Of a stretch of DNA of 6,235 bases, positions 1-6,235 are shown one piece after another; within the stretch, counting starts at the first letter, position 1, and the number at the start of each line of letters is the position of its first letter. The stretch comes from an uncultured Oscillospiraceae bacterium. Its GTDB lineage: Bacteria > Bacillota > Clostridia > Oscillospirales > Oscillospiraceae. Location of the stretch: assembly GCA_900751035.1 (NCBI GenBank), contig CAADSF010000100.1, positions 1 to 6,235 on the forward strand, in the 5' to 3' direction. The notes below the pieces were generated by a model that saw only the letters and a list, made by a program, of their open reading frames with translations, was not told where the DNA came from and did no database searches. The position numbers were made by a program, and so were the translations under genes.

Positions 1-2
1 AT

Positions 3-24
3 CCGGGGCCAAAGCCCGGGTTTT
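3..24 (+). terminator. possible intrinsic terminator or attenuator ahead of xdhA
   Basis: Bases 3-9 can fold back on 14-19 through a CAAA loop. This gives a short GC-rich stem with one bulged G, followed by a G and four T residues (21-24). That is the shape of a weak rho-independent terminator. It may end an upstream gene outside the window, or act as an attenuator for the xdh operon. The T run is short and is also claimed by the next inverted repeat (21-42), so the two structures compete. The window edge prevents seeing what lies upstream. Confidence 0.35.
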
Positions 25-42
25 GCCGATCACCCGGCAAAA
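21..42 (+). promoter_or_regulatory. perfect 8-bp inverted repeat just before the xdhA ribosome binding site
   Basis: TTTTGCCG (21-28) and CGGCAAAA (35-42) are exact reverse complements separated by six bases. The right arm ends two bases before the GGAGG of xdhA. It could be an RNA hairpin in the leader that affects translation, or a palindromic operator for a regulator of purine use. The sequence shows only the symmetry. The function is inference, and no known riboswitch class is recognised. Confidence 0.4.
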
Positions 43-43
43 T

Positions 44-48
44 GGAGG
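44..48 (+). promoter_or_regulatory. ribosome binding site that decides the xdhA start
   Basis: GGAGG lies seven bases before the ATG at 56. This favours ATG 56 over the in-frame TTG at 23, which has no purine-rich site in front and falls inside the 21-42 inverted repeat. Confidence 0.85.
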
Positions 49-55
49 TACCCGA

Positions 56-2350
56 ATGAACATCGTAGGCAGAAGCGAGGTTCGTGTCGACGCCTTTGAC
101 AAGGCGACCGGCCGGACAAAATACTATGATGATCTTGCCCCGAAGGATGCGCTGCTCATCAGAGTCAAGCATTCGACCATTGCACACGGCTTTGTCAAGT
201 CGGTCGATATCAGCAAGGCCGAGAAAATTCCCGGTGTCGTGAAGATTCTGACCTGCTTCGACGTGCCGGACATCCCGTTCCCCACGGCCGGCCATCCGTG
301 GTCGATGGACCCGTCCCATCAGGACATTGCCGACCGGCACCTGCTGAACCGGCACGTGCGCTATTACGGCGACGATGTCTGCGCCGTCATCGCCGAGGAC
401 GAGGTCGCCGCCATGCAGGCCGTGCGCGCCATCGAGGTCGAATATGAGGAGCTGCCGTTCGTGCTCGACGTGCAGAAGGCCATGGAGCCCGGCGCGCCCC
501 AGCTGCACGAGAAGTTCCCCAACAACATTCTCAAGCACACGACCGCAGCGGCGGGCAATTACGCCGAGGCCATCAAGGAACCCGGCCTGATCAAGGTCGA
601 GGGCTGGTACGAAACGCCGACCGTGCAGCACTGCCACATTGAGAACCACGGCTGCTTCTGCTACGAAGAAAACGGCCGTCTGGTCGTGACCAGCTCCACG
701 CAGATTCCGCATATTGTGCGCCGGATTGTCGGACAGGCCCTTGGCCGTCCGTGGGGCGATATCCGCATCATCAAGCCGTATATCGGCGGCGGCTTCGGCA
801 ACAAGCAGGACGCGCTTTATGAGCCGCTGTGCGCCTGGTGCTGCACACAGGTCGGGGGCCGCTGCGTCAAGTTCGACTGCTCGCGCGAGGAAACGTTCGT
901 CTCCAACCGCGTCCGTCACGCCATCCGCACGCACATCATCTCCTGGCTGCGCAAGGACGGCACCATCGCCGCCAGGAAGGTTGAGTGCTTCTCCAATCAG
1001 GGCTCCTACGCGTCCCATGGCCATTCGATTGTTGCCAAGGCGCTGGGCTCTTTCAACCAGCATTATCCCTGCCCCAACTTTGAGGGCGACGCTTACACCG
1101 TCTTTACCAACCGCCCGACGGCGGGCGCCATGCGCGGCTACGGTATGCCGCAGGCGTCGTTCGCGGACGAATCCCACGCGGAGCAGTGTGCAGAGGCCGT
1201 CGGCATGACGCCGCTGGCCTACCGCTGGCAGAACCTGATGAAGCCCGGCTACGTCGACGGTTTCTCGAAAAACGAGCTTTACGAGGACTCCTACCGGCAG
1301 TGTATGGAAAAGGGTATGAAGGCCATCGGCTATGAGGAAAAGGTGAAGGCCTATGCCGACCAGACCGGCCCCATCCGCCGCGGCATCGGCCTTGCGACCT
1401 TCTGGTACAACACCGCCGTCTTCCCCATTTCGCTGGAAACCTCCTCCTGCCGTCTGCAGCTGAACCTCGACGGCACGGTCAACCTGCAGGTCGGCGAGAC
1501 TGAAATCGGTCAGGGCGCGGATACCGCCTACGCGCAGATGTGCGCCGAGATCCTTGGCCTGTCCGACTATAAGAAGGTCCATGTCCTGTCCTGTCAGGAT
1601 ACCGACATCACCCCGACGGGCCTCGGCGCCTACGCCTCCCGCCAGACCTTTACGGCAGGCTTCTCCATCCGGCAGACATCCGAGCTGCTGAAGCGGAAGA
1701 TCCTCGAATACGCCTGCGAGGTCACACGTCAGGCTACTTACAACATGGACATCATCGACTCCAACATCGTCTGCATCACCGATGGACGCGTGCTGATGAG
1801 CCTGTCCGAGCTGTCCATGACCGCGCAGTATAACCCCGTCCATTCCGAGCACCTCACAGCGGAATCTACTTACACCATCCGCAACAACGCCTATTCCTTC
1901 GGCTGCACATTCGCCGAGGTCGAGGTCGATATCCCGATGTGCAAGGTCAAGCTGCTGAACATCGTGAACGTCCACGACTGCGGCAAGCTCATTAACCCCG
2001 CGCTGGCTGAGGCGCAGGTACACGGCGGTATGTCCATGGGCATCGGCTACGGCCTGTCCGAGCAGCTGCTGTTCGATGAGAAGACCGGACGGCCCCTCAA
2101 CAACAACCTGCTCGACTACAAGCTCTCGACCTTCATGGACCACCCGAATCTCGAAGCCGAGTTCGTAGAAAACTACGAACCGACGTCCGCCTACGGCACC
2201 AAGGCGCTGGGCGAGCCGCCCGCCTGCTCCCCGGCTCCCGCCATCCGCAACGCCATTTATCACGCGACCGGCGTCGCCATCAATCAGGCGCCGATCACGC
2301 CGCATATCCTCTTCGCCAAATTCACCGAAGCGGGTCTGATTCAGGACTGA
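56..2350 (+). CDS. xdhA: xanthine dehydrogenase, molybdopterin-binding (large) subunit
   Basis: Catalytic subunit of a three-part molybdenum hydroxylase that oxidises xanthine or hypoxanthine in the cytoplasm, using oxygen from water. The 764-residue product is close to the length of E. coli XdhA (about 752) and resembles it throughout, for example VPDIPFPTAGH at 70-80 and STQIPHIVRR at 214-223. Order of parts: an aldehyde oxidase/xanthine dehydrogenase a/b hammerhead domain at about 17-133, then the two molybdopterin-binding domains. Visible cofactor and active-site motifs are GGGFGNKQ (244-251), SREE (276-279, with the Glu that binds substrate in bovine enzyme probably E279), AMRGYG with substrate Arg at 360, TEIGQG (482-487) and GEPP (719-722), where E720 matches the catalytic base. 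No key residue is missing. First gene of the operon, followed 15 bases later by xdhB. Exact substrate, and whether the Mo centre carries selenium, cannot be read from sequence. Confidence 0.95.
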   Translation: MNIVGRSEVRVDAFDKATGRTKYYDDLAPKDALLIRVKHSTIAHGFVKSVDISKAEKIPGVVKILTCFDVPDIPFPTAGHPWSMDPSHQDIADRHLLNRHVRYYGDDVCAVIAEDEVAAMQAVRAIEVEYEELPFVLDVQKAMEPGAPQLHEKFPNNILKHTTAAAGNYAEAIKEPGLIKVEGWYETPTVQHCHIENHGCFCYEENGRLVVTSSTQIPHIVRRIVGQALGRPWGDIRIIKPYIGGGFGNKQDALYEPLCAWCCTQVGGRCVKFDCSREETFVSNRVRHAIRTHIISWLRKDGTIAARKVECFSNQGSYASHGHSIVAKALGSFNQHYPCPNFEGDAYTVFTNRPTAGAMRGYGMPQASFADESHAEQCAEAVGMTPLAYRWQNLMKPGYVDGFSKNELYEDSYRQCMEKGMKAIGYEEKVKAYADQTGPIRRGIGLATFWYNTAVFPISLETSSCRLQLNLDGTVNLQVGETEIGQGADTAYAQMCAEILGLSDYKKVHVLSCQDTDITPTGLGAYASRQTFTAGFSIRQTSELLKRKILEYACEVTRQATYNMDIIDSNIVCITDGRVLMSLSELSMTAQYNPVHSEHLTAESTYTIRNNAYSFGCTFAEVEVDIPMCKVKLLNIVNVHDCGKLINPALAEAQVHGGMSMGIGYGLSEQLLFDEKTGRPLNNNLLDYKLSTFMDHPNLEAEFVENYEPTSAYGTKALGEPPACSPAPAIRNAIYHATGVAINQAPITPHILFAKFTEAGLIQD

Positions 2351-2365
2351 GGGAGGAAACAGACT

Positions 2366-3252
2366 ATGTATGATATGAAAGCGCTCTATGAAGCGTATAC
2401 CGTCGAAGAGGCGGTCAGGCTCCGGCTGGAGCATCCTGAAGCACAGATCATCGCGGGCGGTACAGACGTGCTCGTCCAGATGCGCGAAGGCCGCCGCGCG
2501 GGCAAGGAGCTGATCTCCATCCAGAAGATCGACTCCATGCGCGGCGTCAGCATCGATGAAAATGAGAATATCCGCATCGGCTCGCTCACGACCTTCTCCC
2601 ACATTACGCACAACCCCATCATCATCGAAAAGATCAACGTGCTGGGCGAAGCCGTCGACATGGTCGGCGGCCCGCAGATCCGCAATGCCGGTACCATCGG
2701 CGGCAACACCTGCAACGGCGTGACCTCGGCGGACTCCGCCTCGACGCTGCACGCATGGGAGGCCATCGTCGAACTGACCGGCGTGAACGGCAAGCGGTAT
2801 CTGCCCATCAAGGACTTCTACATCAAGGCCGGTACGGTCGATATCAACATCGCCGAGGGCGAAATTCAGACCGCCATCCTGATCCCGAAGGCCTCGTGGG
2901 AAAACACGAAGGGCTTCTACATCAAATACGGTATGCGCAACGCCATGGAAATTGCAACGACCGGCTGCTCCGTCAATGTGCGGCTGTCCGAGGACAAGAA
3001 GACGTTCGACCGCGTGCGCATCGCCTACGGCGTCGCAGGCCCCGTGCCCATGCGAGCACCGAGCGCCGAGGCCGTTGTAAACGGCCAGCCCGTCACGATG
3101 GAAAACGCGATTGCGTTCTCCAAGGCTGTTCTCGAAGACATCAATCCCCGTGATTCCTGGCGTGCCAGCAAGGCATTCCGCAAGCACATCGCTGTGGAAA
3201 TGGCCAAGCGTGCGCTCATTGAATCTGTCAAACGCTGCGGAGGTGAGATCTG

Positions 3253-3253
<1 letters not shown>
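2366..3253 (+). CDS. xdhB: xanthine dehydrogenase, FAD-binding (medium) subunit
   Basis: The 295-residue FAD subunit accepts electrons from the iron-sulphur subunit and passes them to NAD+ or another acceptor. E. coli XdhB is about 292 residues. The N-terminal PCMH-type FAD domain shows AGGTDVL at 30-36 and the flavin-binding stretch GGPQIRNAGTIGGN at 101-114, followed by TCNGVTSADSA. The C-terminal CO-dehydrogenase flavoprotein-like domain carries KYGMRNAMEIATTGC (187-201) and SWRASKAFR (264-272), both very near to the E. coli protein. There is no cysteine-rich insert of the kind that binds an extra [4Fe-4S] cluster in 4-hydroxybenzoyl-CoA reductase, which argues against that family member. 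The start at 2366 is supported by GGGAGGA at 2351-2357, eight bases upstream; the second ATG at 2375 is less well placed. The stop codon overlaps the xdhC start by one base, so the genes are probably translationally coupled. Confidence 0.95.
3239..3246 (+). promoter_or_regulatory. strong ribosome binding site of xdhC inside the end of xdhB
   Basis: GGAGGTGA is a full match to the 16S rRNA anti-Shine-Dalgarno core and sits six bases before the xdhC ATG at 3253. It lies inside the last codons of xdhB. With the TGATG stop-start overlap, this confirms the xdhC start and suggests balanced expression of the subunits. Confidence 0.85.
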
Positions 3254-3759
<506 letters not shown>

Positions 3760-3770
3760 GTTTCATACCG

Positions 3771-3809
3771 ACGCCCCTTGTCATGCGCTGCATGACAAGG
3801 GGCGTTTTT
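3771..3809 (+). terminator. intrinsic terminator of the xdhABC operon
   Basis: Bases 3771-3786 pair perfectly with 3790-3805 (16 bp, three-base GCT loop; realistically 14-15 bp with a five-base loop). A run of five T residues (3805-3809) and then ATT follow. The T run is only on the right side, so this stops rightward transcription from xdhC, 11 bases past its stop codon. Confidence 0.93.
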
Positions 3810-3865
3810 ATTACAAGCGCAGAAATCTTGAAACGGCGATTGCTGTTTTGGGAATATAAGGAAAT

Positions 3866-3900
3866 CCCCCTCTGCGCGGCGGGCTGCCGCTCGGAGGGGG
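3866..3900. terminator. GC-rich hairpin between the converging operons, probable terminator
   Basis: CCCCCTC (3866-3872) pairs with GAGGGGG (3894-3900). Inside it, after a three-base internal loop, GCGGC (3876-3880) pairs with GCCGC (3886-3890). Read leftward it starts six bases after the stop codon of the S-component gene and is followed by ATTTCC and then TTATATT, a broken T tract. Read rightward it is followed by TGCTGTTTATTTTT. It is therefore best taken as the end of the leftward transcript, and possibly a back-up for rightward readthrough. Confidence 0.65.
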
Positions 3901-3906
3901 TGCTGT

Positions 3907-4503
3907 TTATTTTTCCAGCTGCTTCTGCACGATCTGCACGATACGCGCGATGGCGGCGCTCAGGGCCGCGTTGACGGCAAATTCCACGAGGAAGTTCACG
4001 CCGATGAACGCGACGAACAGAAAATAAACAATGTTCGTGCCGCCCGCGTAGTCCTGCAGAACGGGCTTGAAGACCGTGAGCATCCCGATGGCGAACACGC
4101 CGGTATTCACGACCGGGGCCGTCAGCGCGGCGAGCACGCAGCTGAGCGTCTGCCTCTGCCGCAGCGCCTTTGCGACGAGTCCCGCGCACAGCCCGCACAA
4201 AACGGCCTTGCCGACGCACACAACGACGAGCCAGAACGGGCTTGCGACCCACAAAAGATTTGTAAACTCATCTGTGCCCGTGATGCCTGCGACCAGACAG
4301 ACGATCCCGAATATAGCGCCAAGGCCGGCGCCCGCGCCGGGGCCAAAGAGGATTGCGCCGACGACGATGGGAACCAGCGTCAGCGAGATCGGGACCGGGC
4401 CGATGCGGATGCCGCTTGCGACGGTCTGCAAGACGACGACCAGCGCGGCCAGCAAGGCCAGCGAGGTCAGACGGACGATGGATGCATGGTTACTGCGTTT
4501 CAT
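3907..4503 (-). CDS. ECF transporter substrate-binding (S) component, specificity unknown
   Basis: A 198-residue, very hydrophobic membrane protein with about six transmembrane stretches, near residues 11-32, 38-55, 57-75, 83-111, 119-145 and 157-192. Short basic or polar loops separate them. The pattern, length and motifs (ISLTLVPIVVGAILFGPGAGAG at 39-60 and PVVNTGVF at 130-137, with NFLVEF near 170-175) fit the ECF_trnsprt family. Such S components capture a vitamin, cofactor precursor or other small nutrient and work with a shared EcfA-EcfA'-EcfT energising module encoded elsewhere. No EcfA or EcfT gene is present here, so this is a solitary, group II-type S component. The ATG start has AGGAGGT at 4508-4514 on the - strand, four bases before it. 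It lies 84 bases downstream of the translocase gene and converges on xdhABC. Substrate cannot be assigned; no recognised riboswitch gives a clue. Confidence 0.85.
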   Translation of the reverse strand: MKRSNHASIVRLTSLALLAALVVVLQTVASGIRIGPVPISLTLVPIVVGAILFGPGAGAGLGAIFGIVCLVAGITGTDEFTNLLWVASPFWLVVVCVGKAVLCGLCAGLVAKALRQRQTLSCVLAALTAPVVNTGVFAIGMLTVFKPVLQDYAGGTNIVYFLFVAFIGVNFLVEFAVNAALSAAIARIVQIVQKQLEK

Positions 4504-4522
4504 AAGTACCTCCTGCTGTCAC

Positions 4523-4576
4523 TCCGAACTTTCTCTCGGATGCAACGCAAATATTTTACCCCGGATTTTCATCCGA
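4523..4576 (-). promoter_or_regulatory. small inverted repeats in the leader of the S-component gene
   Basis: Read on the - strand, CGGAT-GAAA-ATCCG (4575-4562) forms a 5-bp stem capped by a GNRA-type GAAA loop. TCCGA...TCGGA (4540-4523) forms a second 5-bp stem with an eight-base loop. A competing 7-bp pairing is possible between TCGGATG (4576-4570) and CATCCGA (4542-4536), which excludes both. As DNA, this last inverted repeat is centred on the candidate -10 box and could be an operator. The stems are short and may be chance. No known riboswitch consensus was recognised. Confidence 0.3.
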
Positions 4577-4582
4577 TGATAA
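4553..4582 (-). promoter_or_regulatory. candidate sigma-A promoter for the S-component gene
   Basis: On the - strand TTATCA (4582-4577, four of six matches to TTGACA) is separated by 18 bases from TAAAAT (4558-4553, five of six matches to TATAAT). Transcription would begin near 4546 and give a leader of about 43 bases. The match is only moderate. The gene could equally be read through from the translocase gene, since no terminator is seen between them. Confidence 0.4.
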
Positions 4583-4587
4583 CGAAA

Positions 4588-6235
4588 TTACGGAATTTCC
4601 TCCTCGACCGGTTCGCTGGAAATGGGTGCGCCGTCCTTGATGGCCTGCCACTGTTCGCGCGTGATGAGCAGCTGACGGGGCTTCGAGCCCTCGAACGGGC
4701 CAACGATGCCGCGCTCCTCCATCTCGTCCATGATACGCGCCGCGCGGGCATAGCCCAGCTTCAGACGGCGCTGGAGCATGGAGACGGAGGCCTGTCCGGT
4801 CTCCAGAATGACGTCGACCGCCGCCGGGAGCATTTCGTCGCCGTCAGAGCTGTCTGTCTCTGCAGCTGTGCTGCCGGAGCTGCCGGAGCCGGATTTCCCG
4901 CTCTCGGCCGCCTTTTTGTCGATCTCAGCCATGACGGAATCGGAATATTCCGCCTCGCTGAACGCCTTGACAAAGGAGACGACCTCCTGCACCTCGTCGT
5001 CCGTGATGAAGCAGCCCTGCACGCGCTTGGGCTTGCCCTGTCCGAGCGGCGCATAGAGCATATCGCCCTTGCCGACGAGCTTTTCCGCGCCTGCCGTATC
5101 GAGGATGATGCGCGATTCCATCGCGGAGGCGACGGCGAACGCGATACGGGACGGAATATTGGCCTTCATCAGACCGGTGATGACGTCCGCGGACGGACGC
5201 TGCGTGGCAATGACCAGATGGATGCCCGACGCACGGCCCATCTGCGCGATGCGGCAGATCGATTCCTCGACCTCCTTGGCTGCGACGAGCATAAGGTCTG
5301 CCAGCTCGTCGATCACAACGACGATCTGCGGCATGGGCTCCAGCTCATCGTCCACAGAGGCCCGCGCCTGCTTGTTGTAGGATTCGAGATCGCGGACGCC
5401 TGCATCCGCCATCATGCGGTAGCGCCGCATCATCTCCGTCACAGCCCACTGCAGGCTGCCCGCAGCCTTTTTGGGGTCGGTGACGACGGGGATGAGCAGG
5501 TGCGGAATGCCGTTATAAATGCCAAGCTCGACCATCTTCGGGTCGATCATGATGAGCTTGACCTCTTCGGGCTTTGCCTTATAGAGAAGGGAAATAATAA
5601 GAGAGTTCATGCAGACCGATTTGCCGGAGCCGGTCGTACCGGCAATCAGCAGATGCGGCAGCTTGCCGATATCGCCGATGATGCGGTTGCCGCCGATGTC
5701 CTTGCCGACAGCGAAGGACACGCGGGACCTGCACCTTTCAAATTCCGGCGAATCGATGACCTCACGCGCCATGACGACCGAGACGATTCGGTTCGGCACC
5801 TCGATGCCGACGACGGAGATCTTGTCCGGGATGGCCGCAATGCGGACGCCGGACGCGCCGAGGGCCAGCGCGATATCGTCAGCCAGATTCGTGACCTTGG
5901 AGAGCTTTACGCCGCGCTGCAGCTCCAGCTCGTACCGCGTGACCGACGGGCCGCGCGTGACGTTGATGATATGCGCCTCGATGCCGAAGGACTGGAGCGT
6001 GTCGCTCAGGCGCTCGGCGTTCTGCCGCATTTCCTCCGTTCCGTCGTGCGACTGGCTGCTTCCGGCCTTCAGGAGCGACACGGGCGGGAATTCATATTCT
6101 GGCTTCTGCGGCTCCTGCTGGCCGATTTCCTGTGCGATCTGGGCCGCTTCGAGCTGCACGTCCGCTTTTTTGAGCTTTTCCGGCTGCTCCGGGAGCTCGA
6201 CCGGCGGCAGCGACTGCGCGGCGGGAGCCGGCTTC
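4588..6235 (-). CDS. ftsK: DNA translocase of the FtsK/SpoIIIE family, 5' end beyond the window
   Basis: A hexameric, ATP-driven motor that pumps chromosomal DNA through the division or sporulation septum. The 548 C-terminal residues are visible and the frame stays open to the right edge, so the N-terminal membrane domain is missing. A GTG at 6159 is only an internal codon. In fragment numbering, a Pro/Glu/Lys-rich linker covers about 1-60. The alpha domain follows, then the RecA-like motor with Walker A GTTGSGKS at 199-206, IDPKMVEL near 230-237, Walker B VVVIDELADL at 305-314 and ATQRPSADVITG at 343-354. A Gly/Ser-rich linker (about 443-465) leads to the C-terminal winged-helix gamma domain (about 466-528, with QASVSMLQRR and GSKPRQLLI). 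This domain reads the polarity sequences that direct translocation. All motor motifs are intact. FtsK, SpoIIIE and SftA cannot be separated without the N-terminus, although the host probably being a Firmicute makes a SpoIIIE-type role possible. Confidence 0.95.
   Translation of the reverse strand, partial: KPAPAAQSLPPVELPEQPEKLKKADVQLEAAQIAQEIGQQEPQKPEYEFPPVSLLKAGSSQSHDGTEEMRQNAERLSDTLQSFGIEAHIINVTRGPSVTRYELELQRGVKLSKVTNLADDIALALGASGVRIAAIPDKISVVGIEVPNRIVSVVMAREVIDSPEFERCRSRVSFAVGKDIGGNRIIGDIGKLPHLLIAGTTGSGKSVCMNSLIISLLYKAKPEEVKLIMIDPKMVELGIYNGIPHLLIPVVTDPKKAAGSLQWAVTEMMRRYRMMADAGVRDLESYNKQARASVDDELEPMPQIVVVIDELADLMLVAAKEVEESICRIAQMGRASGIHLVIATQRPSADVITGLMKANIPSRIAFAVASAMESRIILDTAGAEKLVGKGDMLYAPLGQGKPKRVQGCFITDDEVQEVVSFVKAFSEAEYSDSVMAEIDKKAAESGKSGSGSSGSTAAETDSSDGDEMLPAAVDVILETGQASVSMLQRRLKLGYARAARIMDEMEERGIVGPFEGSKPRQLLITREQWQAIKDGAPISSEPVEEEIP

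Noticed and set aside
23..55. Eleven-residue N-terminal extension of XdhA from TTG at 23
   Set aside because: No Shine-Dalgarno site precedes it, it coincides with an inverted repeat, and the GGAGG at 44-48 is correctly placed for ATG 56.
1..55. Molybdenum cofactor riboswitch-like leader
   Set aside because: Tempting given the Mo enzyme, but only about 55 bases are visible and I cannot match them to the Moco RNA motif; simple inverted repeats are all that is supported.
714..1208. Long + strand reading frame inside xdhA in another frame
   Set aside because: Arg/Ala/Ser/Pro-rich translation typical of an out-of-frame GC-rich gene; it overlaps the intact and strongly recognised xdhA and has no ribosome binding site.
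4067..4579. + strand 170-codon frame opposite the S-component gene
   Set aside because: It is the shadow of a six-helix membrane protein; its Thr/Ser/Pro-rich content has no domain and no credible start site.
6157..6159. GTG as a true start of the translocase
   Set aside because: The frame continues to the window edge with a linker-like Pro/Glu/Lys composition, and family members have a membrane domain further upstream; an N-terminally cut protein is less likely than a gene extending past the edge.

Overview
The window looks like a chromosomal segment from an anaerobic, high-G+C Firmicute, most plausibly a gut Clostridia member of the Oscillospiraceae kind. The support is indirect. Strong GGAGG-type ribosome binding sites precede the genes, base composition is roughly 60% G+C by eye, and a SpoIIIE/FtsK-type translocase sits next to an ECF transporter S component. 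The enzyme operon is typical of purine-degrading gut anaerobes. No ribosomal RNA or other marker fixes the taxon.

Positions 1-55 are a short leader with two GC-rich inverted repeats and a ribosome binding site. Positions 56-3759 (+ strand) hold a compact three-gene operon: the molybdopterin-binding, FAD-binding and [2Fe-2S] subunits of a xanthine dehydrogenase-type molybdenum hydroxylase. The gene order and protein sequences match Escherichia coli xdhA-xdhB-xdhC closely. The three products should assemble into one soluble enzyme in which electrons pass from the hydroxylated purine at the Mo centre through two [2Fe-2S] clusters to FAD. All catalytic and cluster-binding residues I could place are intact. 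The operon ends at a strong intrinsic terminator (3771-3809).

The rest is read from the - strand and converges on the xdh operon. A DNA translocase of the FtsK/SpoIIIE family runs in from beyond the right edge (4588-6235, N-terminal part missing). It is followed after 84 bases by a six-helix ECF transporter substrate-binding (S) subunit of unknown specificity (3907-4503). The gap between them carries a candidate promoter and small inverted repeats. A second GC-rich hairpin (3866-3900) lies between the converging operons.

I see no mobile element, CRISPR array, tRNA or rRNA, and no frameshift. The proteins belong to known families and I do not find a new system here. The points most worth checking are whether the xanthine dehydrogenase is a selenium-dependent purine hydroxylase, what the S component carries, and whether the structured leaders at 1-55 and 4504-4587 are regulatory.
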